Assembly (NCBI GenBank): GCA_046328525.1
Contig: JAXLWK010000008.1
Span: 62,001 to 126,000, forward strand
Reading direction: 5' to 3'
Length of the DNA stretch: 64,000 nt
From: JBDHWG01 sp046328525
GTDB taxonomy: Bacteria > Chloroflexota > Anaerolineae > Epilineales > JAHCIE01
A program made the translations under genes and the position numbers. The notes under the pieces were generated by a model, which did not search any database, had not been told where the DNA came from, and was given only the letters and a program-made list of their open reading frames with translations. Each line of letters begins with the position of its first letter. Within the stretch, counting starts at the first letter, position 1. This document shows, piece by piece, positions 32,898 through 41,456 of this stretch.

Positions 32898-33872
32898 ATG
32901 CCAGAGATGACGTATCTGCAAGCGATCAGCGCGGCGCTATGGGAGGAGATGGAAGCCGACGACCGCGTCTTTCTGCTAGGCGAGGACATCGGCCCGTTCG
33001 GCGGGGCGTTCAAGGTCACGAAGGGCTTCGTGGAGCGCTTCGGGGAGCGCCGCGTCGTGGACACGCCCATGTCCGAGGTCGGTTTCGTCGGCGCGGCCAT
33101 TGGCGCAGCGATGATGGGCCTGCGGCCGGTCGTCGAGATCCAGTTCGCCGACTTCATCGCCACCCCGTTCGACATGATTGTCAACCAGGCGGCGACGTGC
33201 TACTATCGCTGGAAAGCGCCGGCGCCGCTGGTCATCCGCGCGCCGAGCGGCGGCGGCATGCGCGCCGGCCCGTTCCACTCCCAGAACCCGGAGGCGTGGT
33301 TCGTCCACCGGCCGGGCCTGAAGGTCGTCGCGCCCGGCACGCCCTACGACGCCAAAGGGCTGCTCAAGGCGGCCATCCGCGACAACAACCCGGTCATCTA
33401 CTTCGAGAACAAGTACCTCTACCGCAAGCTCAAGGCCGACGTACCCGCCGACGACTACACCGTGCCGATTGGCGTGGCGAAGGTGCAGCGGGCGGGGCGG
33501 GACGTGTCGGTCATCACCTACGGGGCGATGGTGGACGAGGCGCTCCAGGCGGCGGACACCGTCGCGGCGGAGGGCATTGACGTCGAGGTGCTGGACCTGC
33601 GCACGCTCGCGCCCCTGGACCGCGATGCCATCCTCGCCTCGGTGGCGCGCACCGGCAAGGTCGTCATCGCCCACGAGGCCAACCTGACCGGCGGCGTGGG
33701 GGGCGAGGTCGCGGCGATCATCGCGGAGCGCGCGTTCGAGGTGCTCGACGCGCCGCTGGTGCGGCTGGCCGCGCCGGACACGCCGGTGCCGTTCAGCCCG
33801 CCGCTGGAAGACTTCTTCCGCCCGAATGCGGCGAAAATCGCCGACGCTGTACGCAACCTGGCGGCGTACTAG
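32898..33872 (+). CDS. 2-oxoacid dehydrogenase E1 component, beta subunit
   Basis: This 324-residue transketolase-like beta subunit has MTYLQAISAALWEEMEADDR, VFLLGEDIGPFGGAF, DTPMSEVGFVGAAIGAAM with the ThDP-activating Glu, IQFADFIATPFDMIVNQAA, APSGGGMRAGPFHSQNPEAWFVH, and a C-terminal domain ending DTPVPFSPPLEDFFRP. It pairs with the alpha subunit in an alpha2beta2 heterotetramer. It is the last plus-strand gene here; a minus-strand gene begins after a 38-bp gap. Confidence 0.93.
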   Translation: MPEMTYLQAISAALWEEMEADDRVFLLGEDIGPFGGAFKVTKGFVERFGERRVVDTPMSEVGFVGAAIGAAMMGLRPVVEIQFADFIATPFDMIVNQAATCYYRWKAPAPLVIRAPSGGGMRAGPFHSQNPEAWFVHRPGLKVVAPGTPYDAKGLLKAAIRDNNPVIYFENKYLYRKLKADVPADDYTVPIGVAKVQRAGRDVSVITYGAMVDEALQAADTVAAEGIDVEVLDLRTLAPLDRDAILASVARTGKVVIAHEANLTGGVGGEVAAIIAERAFEVLDAPLVRLAAPDTPVPFSPPLEDFFRPNAAKIADAVRNLAAY

Positions 33873-33910
33873 CCCCTCATCCGCGTCCCCCAGCCTGCGC
33901 GGCGGGGTCG

Positions 33911-34216
33911 CTAACTGACCTCACGCGGCGCTTCGTCCGCCGCGCGCGACTCCAGGCGGTCGAGGACGAACGTCGCGGCGGCGCCGAGGGCATCATTCCC
34001 GAGGTGGATGCCGGCGTAGAGCCCGTCGGTGATCGTCTGCTGCACGCCCTCGATGGCGCGCACCGACGCGCTGAGGCCGCTCGCCTTCGCCAGCACGGAG
34101 TACGTGCGGTGGACGACACCGCGCTGCGCCTCCTCAATAGACGTCACTGCCGCGTCCACCGCGTCGTGCAGTAGGTCCGCCGTACCCCGCGCCTGTTTCA
34201 GTGTCTGCTGATCCAT
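33911..34216 (-). CDS. Small helical protein downstream of a lipase-like hydrolase
   Basis: This 101-residue protein is almost wholly amphipathic helix: ARGTADLLHDAVDAAVTSIEEAQRGVVHR and VRAIEGVQQTITDGLYAGIHLGNDAL. There is no signal peptide. A similar helical stretch is, to my recollection, fused at the N-terminus of some bacterial esterases with the hydrolase domain found next door, so this may be a split partner of the gene at 34471-35466. GGAGG precedes the ATG. Function is unproven; a phasin-like surface role is another option. Confidence 0.6.
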   Translation of the reverse strand: MDQQTLKQARGTADLLHDAVDAAVTSIEEAQRGVVHRTYSVLAKASGLSASVRAIEGVQQTITDGLYAGIHLGNDALGAAATFVLDRLESRAADEAPREVS

Positions 34217-34233
34217 CCCCCGCCTCCTCCATC

Positions 34234-34474
34234 GTGAAAATAAGCCTGGTCTGTCATGCCGCGATCCCTATGCCGTGTGACGACATGCGCCGACACGAGA
34301 CACTCCGAATGTCACCCCGAACGCCAGGTCCGCCCGCTGCTTCAGCAGCGGGCTACGGGTGCAAGCCTGAGAGGCTCCCGCTCCGGCTCCCCCAGCCCCT
34401 TGGGCTTGCATGAGTCGCCGTAGGCTTGAGCCTACGGCGGCTGCCCGCCGCGAGCAGCCCAGGGTTATTTTCAC
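34234..34474. mobile_element. MITE-like element with GTGAAAATAA ends, containing hairpin element copy 2
   Basis: The left end GTGAAAATAAGCCTGG (34234-34249) is an inverted match (14 of 16) to the right end CCAGGGTTATTTTCAC (34459-34474). Inside, 34315-34471 is the second copy of the ~158-bp hairpin element at 23111-23268. No transposase is present and I see no clear target duplication. The right end supplies the TGA stop of the hydrolase gene (34471-34473). Confidence 0.7.
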
Positions 34475-35466
34475 AGCGGCCGGGTGTCGTCGGCGCACCA
34501 GTCGCGGATCTGCGCGTACACCTCCATGTCGCGCGTCAGGCGCAGGTGGCTCATCTGCGGCATGAAGCGGACGTGGTGATTCGCCGGCCGGTCGCCGGCG
34601 TGGGCCGACTTCGCGTGGGCCGCCGAGATACTGACCAGCCCATCGCCCAGGATGATCGAGGCCGGGTGCGTCGGGTCGCTGCCCAGCGAGGCGACGATCA
34701 TGTGGTGGCTGGCGTGCGGCAGCCACGGCGCGGTCAGCGTATCGGCGGTGGCCGTCACATCGTCGGCGGCCAGGAATGCGCCCTCGCGCAGGTCCTTGAT
34801 GCCCTGGCTCGTCACGGCGATGACGTCGCCGATGAGGCGCGTGATCGGGTCCGGGATGGTGTGGAGCGCGCCCATCACGGCGTGGCCGATCTTCACGAGT
34901 GGCGCGCCCTCGTGGGGCGTTCCCAGGTAGAAAACCTGGCGCACCTTCTGCACCCACGCCGCCCCGTCTTCGGCCCCATAGTGGCAGGCGCTGCGCAGTA
35001 CCAGGCCGCCCATGCTGTGGCCGATGAGGGCGATGTCGTCCACGTCGGTCGGGTAACTCGCCGTGAGCGCGGCCAGGAGCGCGGCCAGGCGCTTGCCGTT
35101 GTCGGCGATGGGCAGGCCGGTGTTGTAGCGCAGCGCGAACGGGGTGTAGCCCAGGTCGCGCTGGAGAAGCGCGCCGTAGGACGTCTCCTGCGCCGGCGCG
35201 TCGGGGTCGGGGAATAGCCACGTGCGCTCGTTGCACGCCAGGCCGTGCACCAGGACGCAGATTTTGGGCGTGGCGTTCGGGTGCGCGCGGCGCAGCGCGG
35301 CCGGGGTCAGGGGGAGCGGCCGGCCGGCGTGGTAGAAGGCCATCTCGATGGCGAGACCGTTATCGCGCGCGCGTAGATAGTCGCCGACGTAGCCGTTGAC
35401 GACGCTGACACCCCAGGTCGCCAGCCGCCGCGCGCGGCCCGGCCGCGCGGGCTGCGCCGCGCTCAT
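34471..35466 (-). CDS. Alpha/beta hydrolase, lipase/esterase family
   Basis: This 331-residue hydrolase has the nucleophile elbow IALIGHSMGGLVLRSACH, the oxyanion stretch VLVHGLACNERTW, and a C-terminal His in MSHLRLTRD. YLGTPHEGAPLVKIGH resembles PGAP1/lipase-type proteins. No signal peptide is seen, so an intracellular lipid or polyester ester bond is a possible target. The ATG at 35466 overlaps the YCII stop in ATGA, which decides against the upstream ATG. The stop lies in a repeat end, so the C-terminus may have been altered by that insertion. Confidence 0.85.
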   Translation of the reverse strand: MSAAQPARPGRARRLATWGVSVVNGYVGDYLRARDNGLAIEMAFYHAGRPLPLTPAALRRAHPNATPKICVLVHGLACNERTWLFPDPDAPAQETSYGALLQRDLGYTPFALRYNTGLPIADNGKRLAALLAALTASYPTDVDDIALIGHSMGGLVLRSACHYGAEDGAAWVQKVRQVFYLGTPHEGAPLVKIGHAVMGALHTIPDPITRLIGDVIAVTSQGIKDLREGAFLAADDVTATADTLTAPWLPHASHHMIVASLGSDPTHPASIILGDGLVSISAAHAKSAHAGDRPANHHVRFMPQMSHLRLTRDMEVYAQIRDWCADDTRPL

Positions 35467-35744
35467 GGGCTGCCCGTCACAACGTTCCACGGCCGCACCT
35501 CCCACCCGGTGACGACGCCGCTGGTGACGTAGGGATCGCCGCGGGCAAAGTCCTCGGCGACCGAGCGGTCGGCGGCGCGAAAGACCAGGAGCGCGCCGTC
35601 CGGCGGGTCGCCCAGAGCGCCGGCCATGACCAGGTCGCTGCGCCCGTGGGCGTCGGCCACGAGCTGGAGATGGGCGCTGCGGTAGGGGGTGCGGCGCTCG
35701 ACGAAGTTGTCTACGACGGTGTACAACAGTGCATAGTAGGCCAT
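35463..35744 (-). CDS. YCII-domain protein
   Basis: This 93-residue ferredoxin-like-fold protein has the YCII pattern: YYALLYTVVDNFVERR, YRSAHLQLVADAHGR, MAGALGDPPDGALLVFRA, FARGDPYVTSGVVTGWEVRPW. Conserved His and Asp (AHLQL, DPYV) form the putative active site. The family function is poorly defined. It starts one base after the sensor kinase stop and overlaps the hydrolase start, so it belongs to this operon. Confidence 0.9.
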   Translation of the reverse strand: MAYYALLYTVVDNFVERRTPYRSAHLQLVADAHGRSDLVMAGALGDPPDGALLVFRAADRSVAEDFARGDPYVTSGVVTGWEVRPWNVVTGSP

Positions 35745-35745
35745 G

Positions 35746-38460
35746 TCAGCCCCTTTCTCCTGTGTCGGGCCTCGCCAATGGCAGGACGACGGTGAACGTC
35801 GAGCCTTCGTCGGGCGCGCTTGTCACCTCGATCTGGCCGCCGTGGGCATCCACGATCTCGCGGGTGATGTACAGCCCGAGGCCGATGCCGCCGTAGGTGC
35901 GGGCCGACGTGGCGCGCTCGAACCTGTCGAAGATGCGCGGGATTTGTTCGGCGGCGATGCCGATACCGTAATCTCGCACGCTGAGCCGCGCTGTGTCGTC
36001 GCCCACGTCCAGGAAGATGTCAATCGGCCTGCCCGCGCCGTACTTGATGGCGTTGGTCAGCAGGTTGGTGACGACCTGGTCCAGGCGGTGCGGGTCCCAG
36101 TCGCCGATGGGGGAGGCGCGCGCGTTGAAGCTGATCTCGCTCCCCCGCTCGATCGCCTCGCCGGCGTAGCGCTCGATGACGGACGCCACAAGCTCCACCA
36201 GGTCGGTTGGCTCCCGGTCAAGCTCGAGGCGGCCGGAGCCGATCTGGGAGGCGTCGAGCAGGTCGGCGATGAGCGAGGCCAGGCGCTTCACCTGGCGCTC
36301 ATTCGTTTCCAGCATTTTGGCGACGCGCCCTGTCGGCAGGCTCGCCAGACGCTCCTCGCGGGCGTAGCGCTGGAGCATCTGAACGTGGAGGAGCATGGAG
36401 GTCAGCGGCGTCTTCAGCTCGTGGGAGGCGACGGACAGGAACTCGTCGCGGACGCGAATCGCCGTCTGCGCCTGCTGGTAGAGGCGCGCATTCTCGATCG
36501 CCATCCCGGCCCGCCGCCCCAGCGTCTCCGCCACCGCCAGGTCCTCGGCGGTGTACGTGCGTCCGGAGGGGCCGTAGACCATCACGAGGGTGCCGAACAC
36601 CTGGCCGCGCGCCGTCAACGGCACGATGATGTAGGAGCGCGGCGCCAGGCGTGCTATCACGTCCCGCAACATGGGGTCGTCGCTCGGCGCGAGCGTCTCG
36701 GCGGAGATGCTTTCGACCAGGATAGGTTCGCCGGTGGTCACGACGCGAAGCGCGCCAATGCTGGCCTTGGTGTCCGGTGGGTAGCGGCGCCATATCTCCC
36801 AGGCGATCTCTTCCATCGCCGGGTCTACGTGGGTCAGGGCGACGCGCTCCAGCGTGCCATCCTCGCGCAGGATGTCAACGCCGCACCAGTCGGCCATGCG
36901 CGGCACCACCATGCGCGCTGTCTGCTGGAGCCGCGCTTCAAACTCGAGGGCCGTCTCCAGAAGGACGCTCGCCTCGGCCAGGACGCGCAGGCGCCGCTGC
37001 GCCCCTTCGGCGGCCAGGCGCGCGGCGCGCTCGGCCTCAAACAGACGGGCGCGCTCCAACGCCTGGGCGGACTGCTGGCCGAGGGCGATGAGGAAGCGCT
37101 GGTCATCGTCGTCGAAGGTGCGCGCCGTGGCGAAGCTCATGCCCATCACGCCCAGGACGCGGTGGTCGGCGAGCAGGGGAACGGCAATCCAGGCGCTGCC
37201 GATTTCGAGCCGGTTGGCGAGACGCGGGTAACGCGCTGCCAGGTCCTGCGGACTCTCGACGATAACCATGCGGCCTGTCTGAGCGGCGTCCGTCAGGGGG
37301 AACGACACGTGCAGCGGCATCCGCCGCCAGCGGTCAATCACGTCGGAGGCGTAGCCGACGGCCTGGTCAATCTCGAGCGCCCCGCCGTCGTCGCTGAGAC
37401 GCAGCATCACGCCGCCGACCGCGCCCAGGGCGTTCATCGCCTGATTGACCACCACGCTGCCGACCTGGGCCGGGGTGAGCGCCTGGGAGAGCGCCGAGGC
37501 GACGTCCTGGAGCCGCGCCATGCGGTCGGCGGCGCGCTCGGCCATGCGCCGCGCCGCCTGCTCCAGGGCCAGCAGGCGCGCGCGCTCACTCTCCGCGTTC
37601 TTGATGTCGGTGATGTCCTGGAAGATGACGACGCCGGCGGTGATCGCGCCGTCGGGGTCGCGGATGGGCGCGGCGCTGGCGAGCATGACGCCGCGGCGGC
37701 CGTCGCCGCGCATGAAATCAATCTCCTCGTTGGTGACGATCTCGCCCGTGGCGATGGCTCGCGCCAGCGGCCACTCGTGCCCGGCGTAGGGGCGGCCGTC
37801 GCGATGGAAGCCCTGCCACGCGGCGTACTGGCCGATGTCCTGGGAGCCGAGGAGCGGGTGCCGCCAGATCTGCTCGGCCTGGCTGTTGCCCTGCACGAGC
37901 CGGCCGGACGGCGCTTCGGCGATGATGACGCCGGCCGGCATCTGGCTAAGGATCGTCTCCAGCCGCGCCCGCTCCGCCTCGACCTGGCGCATGAGCTTCT
38001 CGCGCCCCTCCTCGGCGAACGTGCGCTGCGTAATGTCTACCGCCGAAGGGATGAGAAACGTGACCTGGCCGTGGTCGTCGCGCATGGGGCTGAGCATGAA
38101 GTCAATCATCATCAGCGTCCCGCCGGCCATGCGCACCGGCACGTCGTAGCGCGACATCTCGCCCCGCGCCGCGCGGGCGCACGCCTGGCGGAGCTGATCC
38201 TGCACCTGCGGGTCGTAGTTCCACCAATAGCAGTCCCAGAACTTGCGGCCAAACACGTCTGCGAAGGCGATGCCGGCGGCCTCCAGCGGGGCGCGGTTCG
38301 CGGCGATCAGCGTACCGTCCAGCGTCAGGACGCCGACGAACGCGAACAGACTGTCGAGGACGCTGCGTAGGTCTATGGCAACCTGGTCAAGTGGGCTTTT
38401 GGCCTGCTGAAAGGGCTGGGGTGGGGTCGGGAACTCGCCGGCACTCGAACCACCAGTCAT
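35746..38460 (-). CDS. Soluble PAS-PAS-GAF-GAF sensor histidine kinase
   Basis: This 904-residue kinase has two PAS domains (about 25-150 and 165-290), a coiled segment, two GAF domains (about 315-475 and 490-655), a HisKA dimerisation domain with His680 in VASHELKTPL, and a HATPase with NLLTNAIKYG, VRDYGIGI and GGIGLGLYI. No membrane segment is seen. No response regulator is adjacent, so its partner must be encoded elsewhere. The downstream genes (YCII, hydrolase, helical protein) appear to share its transcript. Confidence 0.92.
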   Translation of the reverse strand: MTGGSSAGEFPTPPQPFQQAKSPLDQVAIDLRSVLDSLFAFVGVLTLDGTLIAANRAPLEAAGIAFADVFGRKFWDCYWWNYDPQVQDQLRQACARAARGEMSRYDVPVRMAGGTLMMIDFMLSPMRDDHGQVTFLIPSAVDITQRTFAEEGREKLMRQVEAERARLETILSQMPAGVIIAEAPSGRLVQGNSQAEQIWRHPLLGSQDIGQYAAWQGFHRDGRPYAGHEWPLARAIATGEIVTNEEIDFMRGDGRRGVMLASAAPIRDPDGAITAGVVIFQDITDIKNAESERARLLALEQAARRMAERAADRMARLQDVASALSQALTPAQVGSVVVNQAMNALGAVGGVMLRLSDDGGALEIDQAVGYASDVIDRWRRMPLHVSFPLTDAAQTGRMVIVESPQDLAARYPRLANRLEIGSAWIAVPLLADHRVLGVMGMSFATARTFDDDDQRFLIALGQQSAQALERARLFEAERAARLAAEGAQRRLRVLAEASVLLETALEFEARLQQTARMVVPRMADWCGVDILREDGTLERVALTHVDPAMEEIAWEIWRRYPPDTKASIGALRVVTTGEPILVESISAETLAPSDDPMLRDVIARLAPRSYIIVPLTARGQVFGTLVMVYGPSGRTYTAEDLAVAETLGRRAGMAIENARLYQQAQTAIRVRDEFLSVASHELKTPLTSMLLHVQMLQRYAREERLASLPTGRVAKMLETNERQVKRLASLIADLLDASQIGSGRLELDREPTDLVELVASVIERYAGEAIERGSEISFNARASPIGDWDPHRLDQVVTNLLTNAIKYGAGRPIDIFLDVGDDTARLSVRDYGIGIAAEQIPRIFDRFERATSARTYGGIGLGLYITREIVDAHGGQIEVTSAPDEGSTFTVVLPLARPDTGERG

Positions 38461-38707
38461 GGCTTAGTCCTACGTTGCCGCTTATCCGGCTGGTCTGCTA
38501 ACAGTGGCCGCGAGGGAGATGAGCGAACGATGACGCGCTAGAAGATTAACATATAACGGCCACCCGGTCAAAAGCGTCGAAGCAGTTGCTCATCCAGCGC
38601 ATTTTCTGATAAAATAGTAAGTGTCGTCGCCGTTTCCGCGACCCCTTCGGCGCGGCTTGCGCCAGGAACGCGCCCGCGCCGGCTAGATTGACTGTATCGA
38701 GGCGACT
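38461..38707. promoter_or_regulatory. Divergent intergenic region with putative rnd promoter
   Basis: TTGCTC (38586-38591) and TAAAAT (38610-38615) are 18 bp apart on the plus strand, about 85 bases before the rnd start. Nothing else striking is seen in the gap that separates the sensor kinase from rnd. Confidence 0.35.
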
Positions 38708-39883
38708 GTGCCCGACAGCGTCGTCAACTCACCCGCAAAGTACATCAGCGCCCCCACTGACCTGAGCACGGCCCTGGCCGAGTGGACGGCTGTCCCCGCC
38801 CTGGCTGTGGACACCGAAGCCAACAGCCTCCATTCCTACACCGAGCACACGTCCCTGGTGCAGGTGTCCACGCGCCACGGTGACTACATCATAGACCCCA
38901 TCGCCGTGCCCGATCTGTCGCCCCTCGCCCCGCTGTTCGCCAACCCTTCGATCGAGAAGGTGTTCCACGCCGCCGAGAACGACATTCTCGGCCTCAAGCG
39001 CGACTTCGGCTTCGAGGTCCACGGCATTTTCGATACCATGCTGGCGAGCCGCATCCTGGGCATGCCCCGCGTGGGCCTGGCCGACCTGCTCCAGGAGGCG
39101 TTCGGCGTGACCCTCGACAAGCGCATGCAGCGCTACGACTGGGGGACGCGCCCGCTGGACCCGGCTGCCCTGGCCTACGCCGCCGAGGACACCCACTATC
39201 TCCTGCCGCTGCGGGACAGACTGACCGAGGCCCTCGTCGCCGCCGACCGCTGGGAGGAGGCGCGCCAGGAGTTCGAGCGCCTGGGCCGCGTCTCGCCGAC
39301 GCTGCGCACGTTCGACGCCGACGGTTTCTGGCGCGTCAAGGGCGTGTACGAGGTCGCGCCGCGCGAGCGCGCCATCGTGCGCGAGTTGTACCGCTTCCGC
39401 GACGAGCAGGCGCGGGCCGCCGACCGCCCGCCGTTCAAGGTGCTGTCGGATAGCATCCTGATTCGCCTGGCGCAGGCGCAGCCGCACAGCCTCGACGAGC
39501 TGCGGCGGGCCGAGATTCTCACGCCCTATCTGCTGCGGCGCTATGGCCAGGGTGTTCTCGCCGCCGTGCGCGCCGGCCAGTCGGCGCCAATCCCGCAGCG
39601 CCAGCGCGACCATGACCGGCCGGACGAGGAGACGCAGGGGCGCTTCGAGGCGCTGCGCGTCTGGCGCAAAGCGACGGGCGCGGAGCGGGGTGTGGACCCG
39701 GACGTGATTCTCTCGAACGCGGCGCTATGGGCCCTGGCGCGGCGCGCGCCGGCGACGCTGGCCGCGCTCCAGGCCCTGGACGTGATGACCGATTACAAGT
39801 CCCGCGTCTACGGCGAGCAGATTATCGCCGTGCTCGGCCATCCGTTGTCGGGAGACACGCATGTCAACCGCTCCGCAACCTAG
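38708..39883 (+). CDS. rnd: Ribonuclease D
   Basis: This 391-residue 3'-5' exonuclease belongs to the DEDDy family and trims tRNA precursors and other RNAs. Exo I is LAVDTEAN, Exo II FHAAENDILGLKR, and Exo III YAAEDTHYL with the Tyr. One HRDC domain follows (about 215-295), and a second HRDC-like segment (about 310-385) ends the protein. The GTG at 38708 is the only reasonable start before the exonuclease core. The stop overlaps the next gene by 23 bp. Confidence 0.93.
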   Translation: MPDSVVNSPAKYISAPTDLSTALAEWTAVPALAVDTEANSLHSYTEHTSLVQVSTRHGDYIIDPIAVPDLSPLAPLFANPSIEKVFHAAENDILGLKRDFGFEVHGIFDTMLASRILGMPRVGLADLLQEAFGVTLDKRMQRYDWGTRPLDPAALAYAAEDTHYLLPLRDRLTEALVAADRWEEARQEFERLGRVSPTLRTFDADGFWRVKGVYEVAPRERAIVRELYRFRDEQARAADRPPFKVLSDSILIRLAQAQPHSLDELRRAEILTPYLLRRYGQGVLAAVRAGQSAPIPQRQRDHDRPDEETQGRFEALRVWRKATGAERGVDPDVILSNAALWALARRAPATLAALQALDVMTDYKSRVYGEQIIAVLGHPLSGDTHVNRSAT

Positions 39884-40817
39884 CGTCACACCCCCCGACC
39901 CGCCCACGCCCCCGCTGGACCCGGTGGACGGCGGCCAGCCGGCGGCGACGCCCGCTGCCACGCCGGCGGTCACGCTGCCGCCGACGACCATTTCGCCCAA
40001 CGACAGGTTCTACACCGAGTACCCGCTCTCCACCGCCAGTCAGGACGAGTTCGAGATCGGCGACCGGGATGTGGGGATCGTCCTGACCCAAGGGAGAAAG
40101 TACGGCCCGTTTCCCCCCGGCGTGTATACCGCCCCGGACCTGCTGCCGACCGGCGCCGACGCCGGGACGCTGTGCGCCGTGCGGTCCGGGGGGCTGATTG
40201 TGGATGTGCTGGACCTCATGGTTCAGAGCCTCAACCGCGTGAACATCAAGCTGGCGTTGTCCTGCGAGGTGCAGGTCGTCGCGTCGGAAGAGCTGGCCGA
40301 CGAGCGCGACCCGCACGATAAACTGAAGATCCTGGTTGATTCGGCGGCGCGCAGCGTGTTCGGCCGCTACACGAGCGAGCAGCTGCGGGGCAGCGGCGCG
40401 AACCCGCCGAGCAGCGAGACGCTGATCAAGGCCATCCGCGACACGTGCGACACCGATTTCCACGACGGGCGCGGCGTTCGCGGGTTGAGAGTCCTGCGCA
40501 TTGACTTCGCCGGCGGCTGGGTCATGGCGGAGGCGGAGAGAGAGCAGCCGCAACCCGCGCTGCAACCCGCGCCACCGCCCGACGACGAGCAGCTCGTAGA
40601 GCGACTCCTCGGAAAGACGGAGCTGCTCAAGGCCGTGGCCGCCGCGTGCCTTGCCGAGGCGACACGCCTGGGCATGCTGCCAGCCGACGCGGACCGTTTC
40701 GACGCCATTCTGGATGCCCAGGCGATCCTGCCCCGGGATCAGGGACAACGCTTACGGCAGGCGATGCGCACCGTCGTGCCCGACTTTAAGGGGGGGACAG
40801 GCAGTGGCACGCCGTAG
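39861..40817 (+). CDS. SPFH/band-7-like soluble protein
   Basis: This 318-residue protein has a Pro/Thr-rich N-terminus (1-45). It then has a domain (about 55-215) whose pattern GDRDVGIVLTQGRKYGPFPPGVYTAPDL, NRVNIKLALSCEVQV and DPHDKLKILVDSAARSVFGRYTSEQL resembles SPFH/band-7 proteins, and a helical C-terminus (about 235-318). Unlike most SPFH proteins it lacks a membrane anchor. It overlaps the end of rnd by 23 bp and overlaps the next gene, which encodes a membrane protein, so the two may form a complex. Function unknown. Confidence 0.6.
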   Translation: MSTAPQPSVTPPDPPTPPLDPVDGGQPAATPAATPAVTLPPTTISPNDRFYTEYPLSTASQDEFEIGDRDVGIVLTQGRKYGPFPPGVYTAPDLLPTGADAGTLCAVRSGGLIVDVLDLMVQSLNRVNIKLALSCEVQVVASEELADERDPHDKLKILVDSAARSVFGRYTSEQLRGSGANPPSSETLIKAIRDTCDTDFHDGRGVRGLRVLRIDFAGGWVMAEAEREQPQPALQPAPPPDDEQLVERLLGKTELLKAVAAACLAEATRLGMLPADADRFDAILDAQAILPRDQGQRLRQAMRTVVPDFKGGTGSGTP

Positions 40818-41343
40818 CGGTGGCAGCGGCTCATCCTCGTCGCGCCAGGGGCGGCTCACGATCCGCGCCAGCGAGGCGTTGCTCAGGGTGCGTCCCCAGC
40901 CCCGAAAACAGCGCGCCCCCGCGCCTCCTCAGCCGCCCGCCACCGCGCCGGGCACAGGGCCTGTCGCCCCGCCCACCTCGGCGCAGCCTTTTCAGGCCAC
41001 CCAATCGGTCGCTGCGACTCCGCCGCCGAGCGGGTCATCGCCTCCGCCAGGCGCCCCCCCAACGGCCACCCCCGGCGGGACGCCGCCTTCGTCCGGCGGC
41101 GGCTGGGGCAGGTGGCTGCCCTTCGTCGGCGCGATTGTCGCGCTCGTCATCTGCATGTTCGTCCTGGGGAATGGCGCGCGGCTCGCGCTGCCGAACAGCC
41201 CGCTAGGGGGGTGGCTCGGCGGTGGGACGGCGACTATGACGCCCACCACCGCCCCGACCGTGCGGAGCGGACCGTCGCCGACACCCCAATTCCCGCCGTT
41301 TCGCGGGCCTGGCCCGCGCCCGACGCTGCCGGTCTTCCGCTGA
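40804..41343 (+). CDS. Pro-rich single-span membrane protein
   Basis: This 179-residue protein begins at GTG 40804, overlapping the previous gene by 14 bp. It has a basic Ser-rich N-terminus, a long Pro/Ala/Thr linker (about 40-100), one membrane segment (WLPFVGAIVALVICMFVLG) and a PT-rich extracellular tail ending RPTLPVFR. No catalytic motif is visible. The N-terminal side is predicted inside. It could anchor the SPFH-like protein encoded before it. Confidence 0.6.
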   Translation: MARRSGGSGSSSSRQGRLTIRASEALLRVRPQPRKQRAPAPPQPPATAPGTGPVAPPTSAQPFQATQSVAATPPPSGSSPPPGAPPTATPGGTPPSSGGGWGRWLPFVGAIVALVICMFVLGNGARLALPNSPLGGWLGGGTATMTPTTAPTVRSGPSPTPQFPPFRGPGPRPTLPVFR

Positions 41344-41350
41344 TAGGAAA

Positions 41351-41379
41351 AAGCCCGTTGCCGTCATGGCAGCGGGCTT
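41351..41379 (+). terminator. Rho-independent terminator
   Basis: AAGCCCGTTGCC pairs with GGCAGCGGGCTT (12 bp, one G-U pair) around GTCAT and is followed by a short T-rich stretch. It ends the rnd operon. Confidence 0.75.
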
Positions 41380-41456
41380 GCATCATTTTCTCCCTCACGT
41401 CGAGCGCGATGGAGCGCCGTCGAGAGGGTGTTGTATGTTCAGCGCACGTGAGGGGG

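Noticed and set aside
35743..38370. Very long open frame on the plus strand opposite the sensor kinase gene
   Set aside because: It is the shadow of the minus-strand kinase: high GC removes stops, and its translation shows His/Gln/Arg/Asp-rich nonsense without domains. The same applies to plus-strand frames at 8237-10108, 9516-11921, 14532-16658 and 41815-44445.
40804..40818. TGGCACGCCGTAGC as a sixth sigma-54 promoter
   Set aside because: GG and GC are nine bases apart instead of ten, the -12 element lacks TTGC, and it lies inside a gene.
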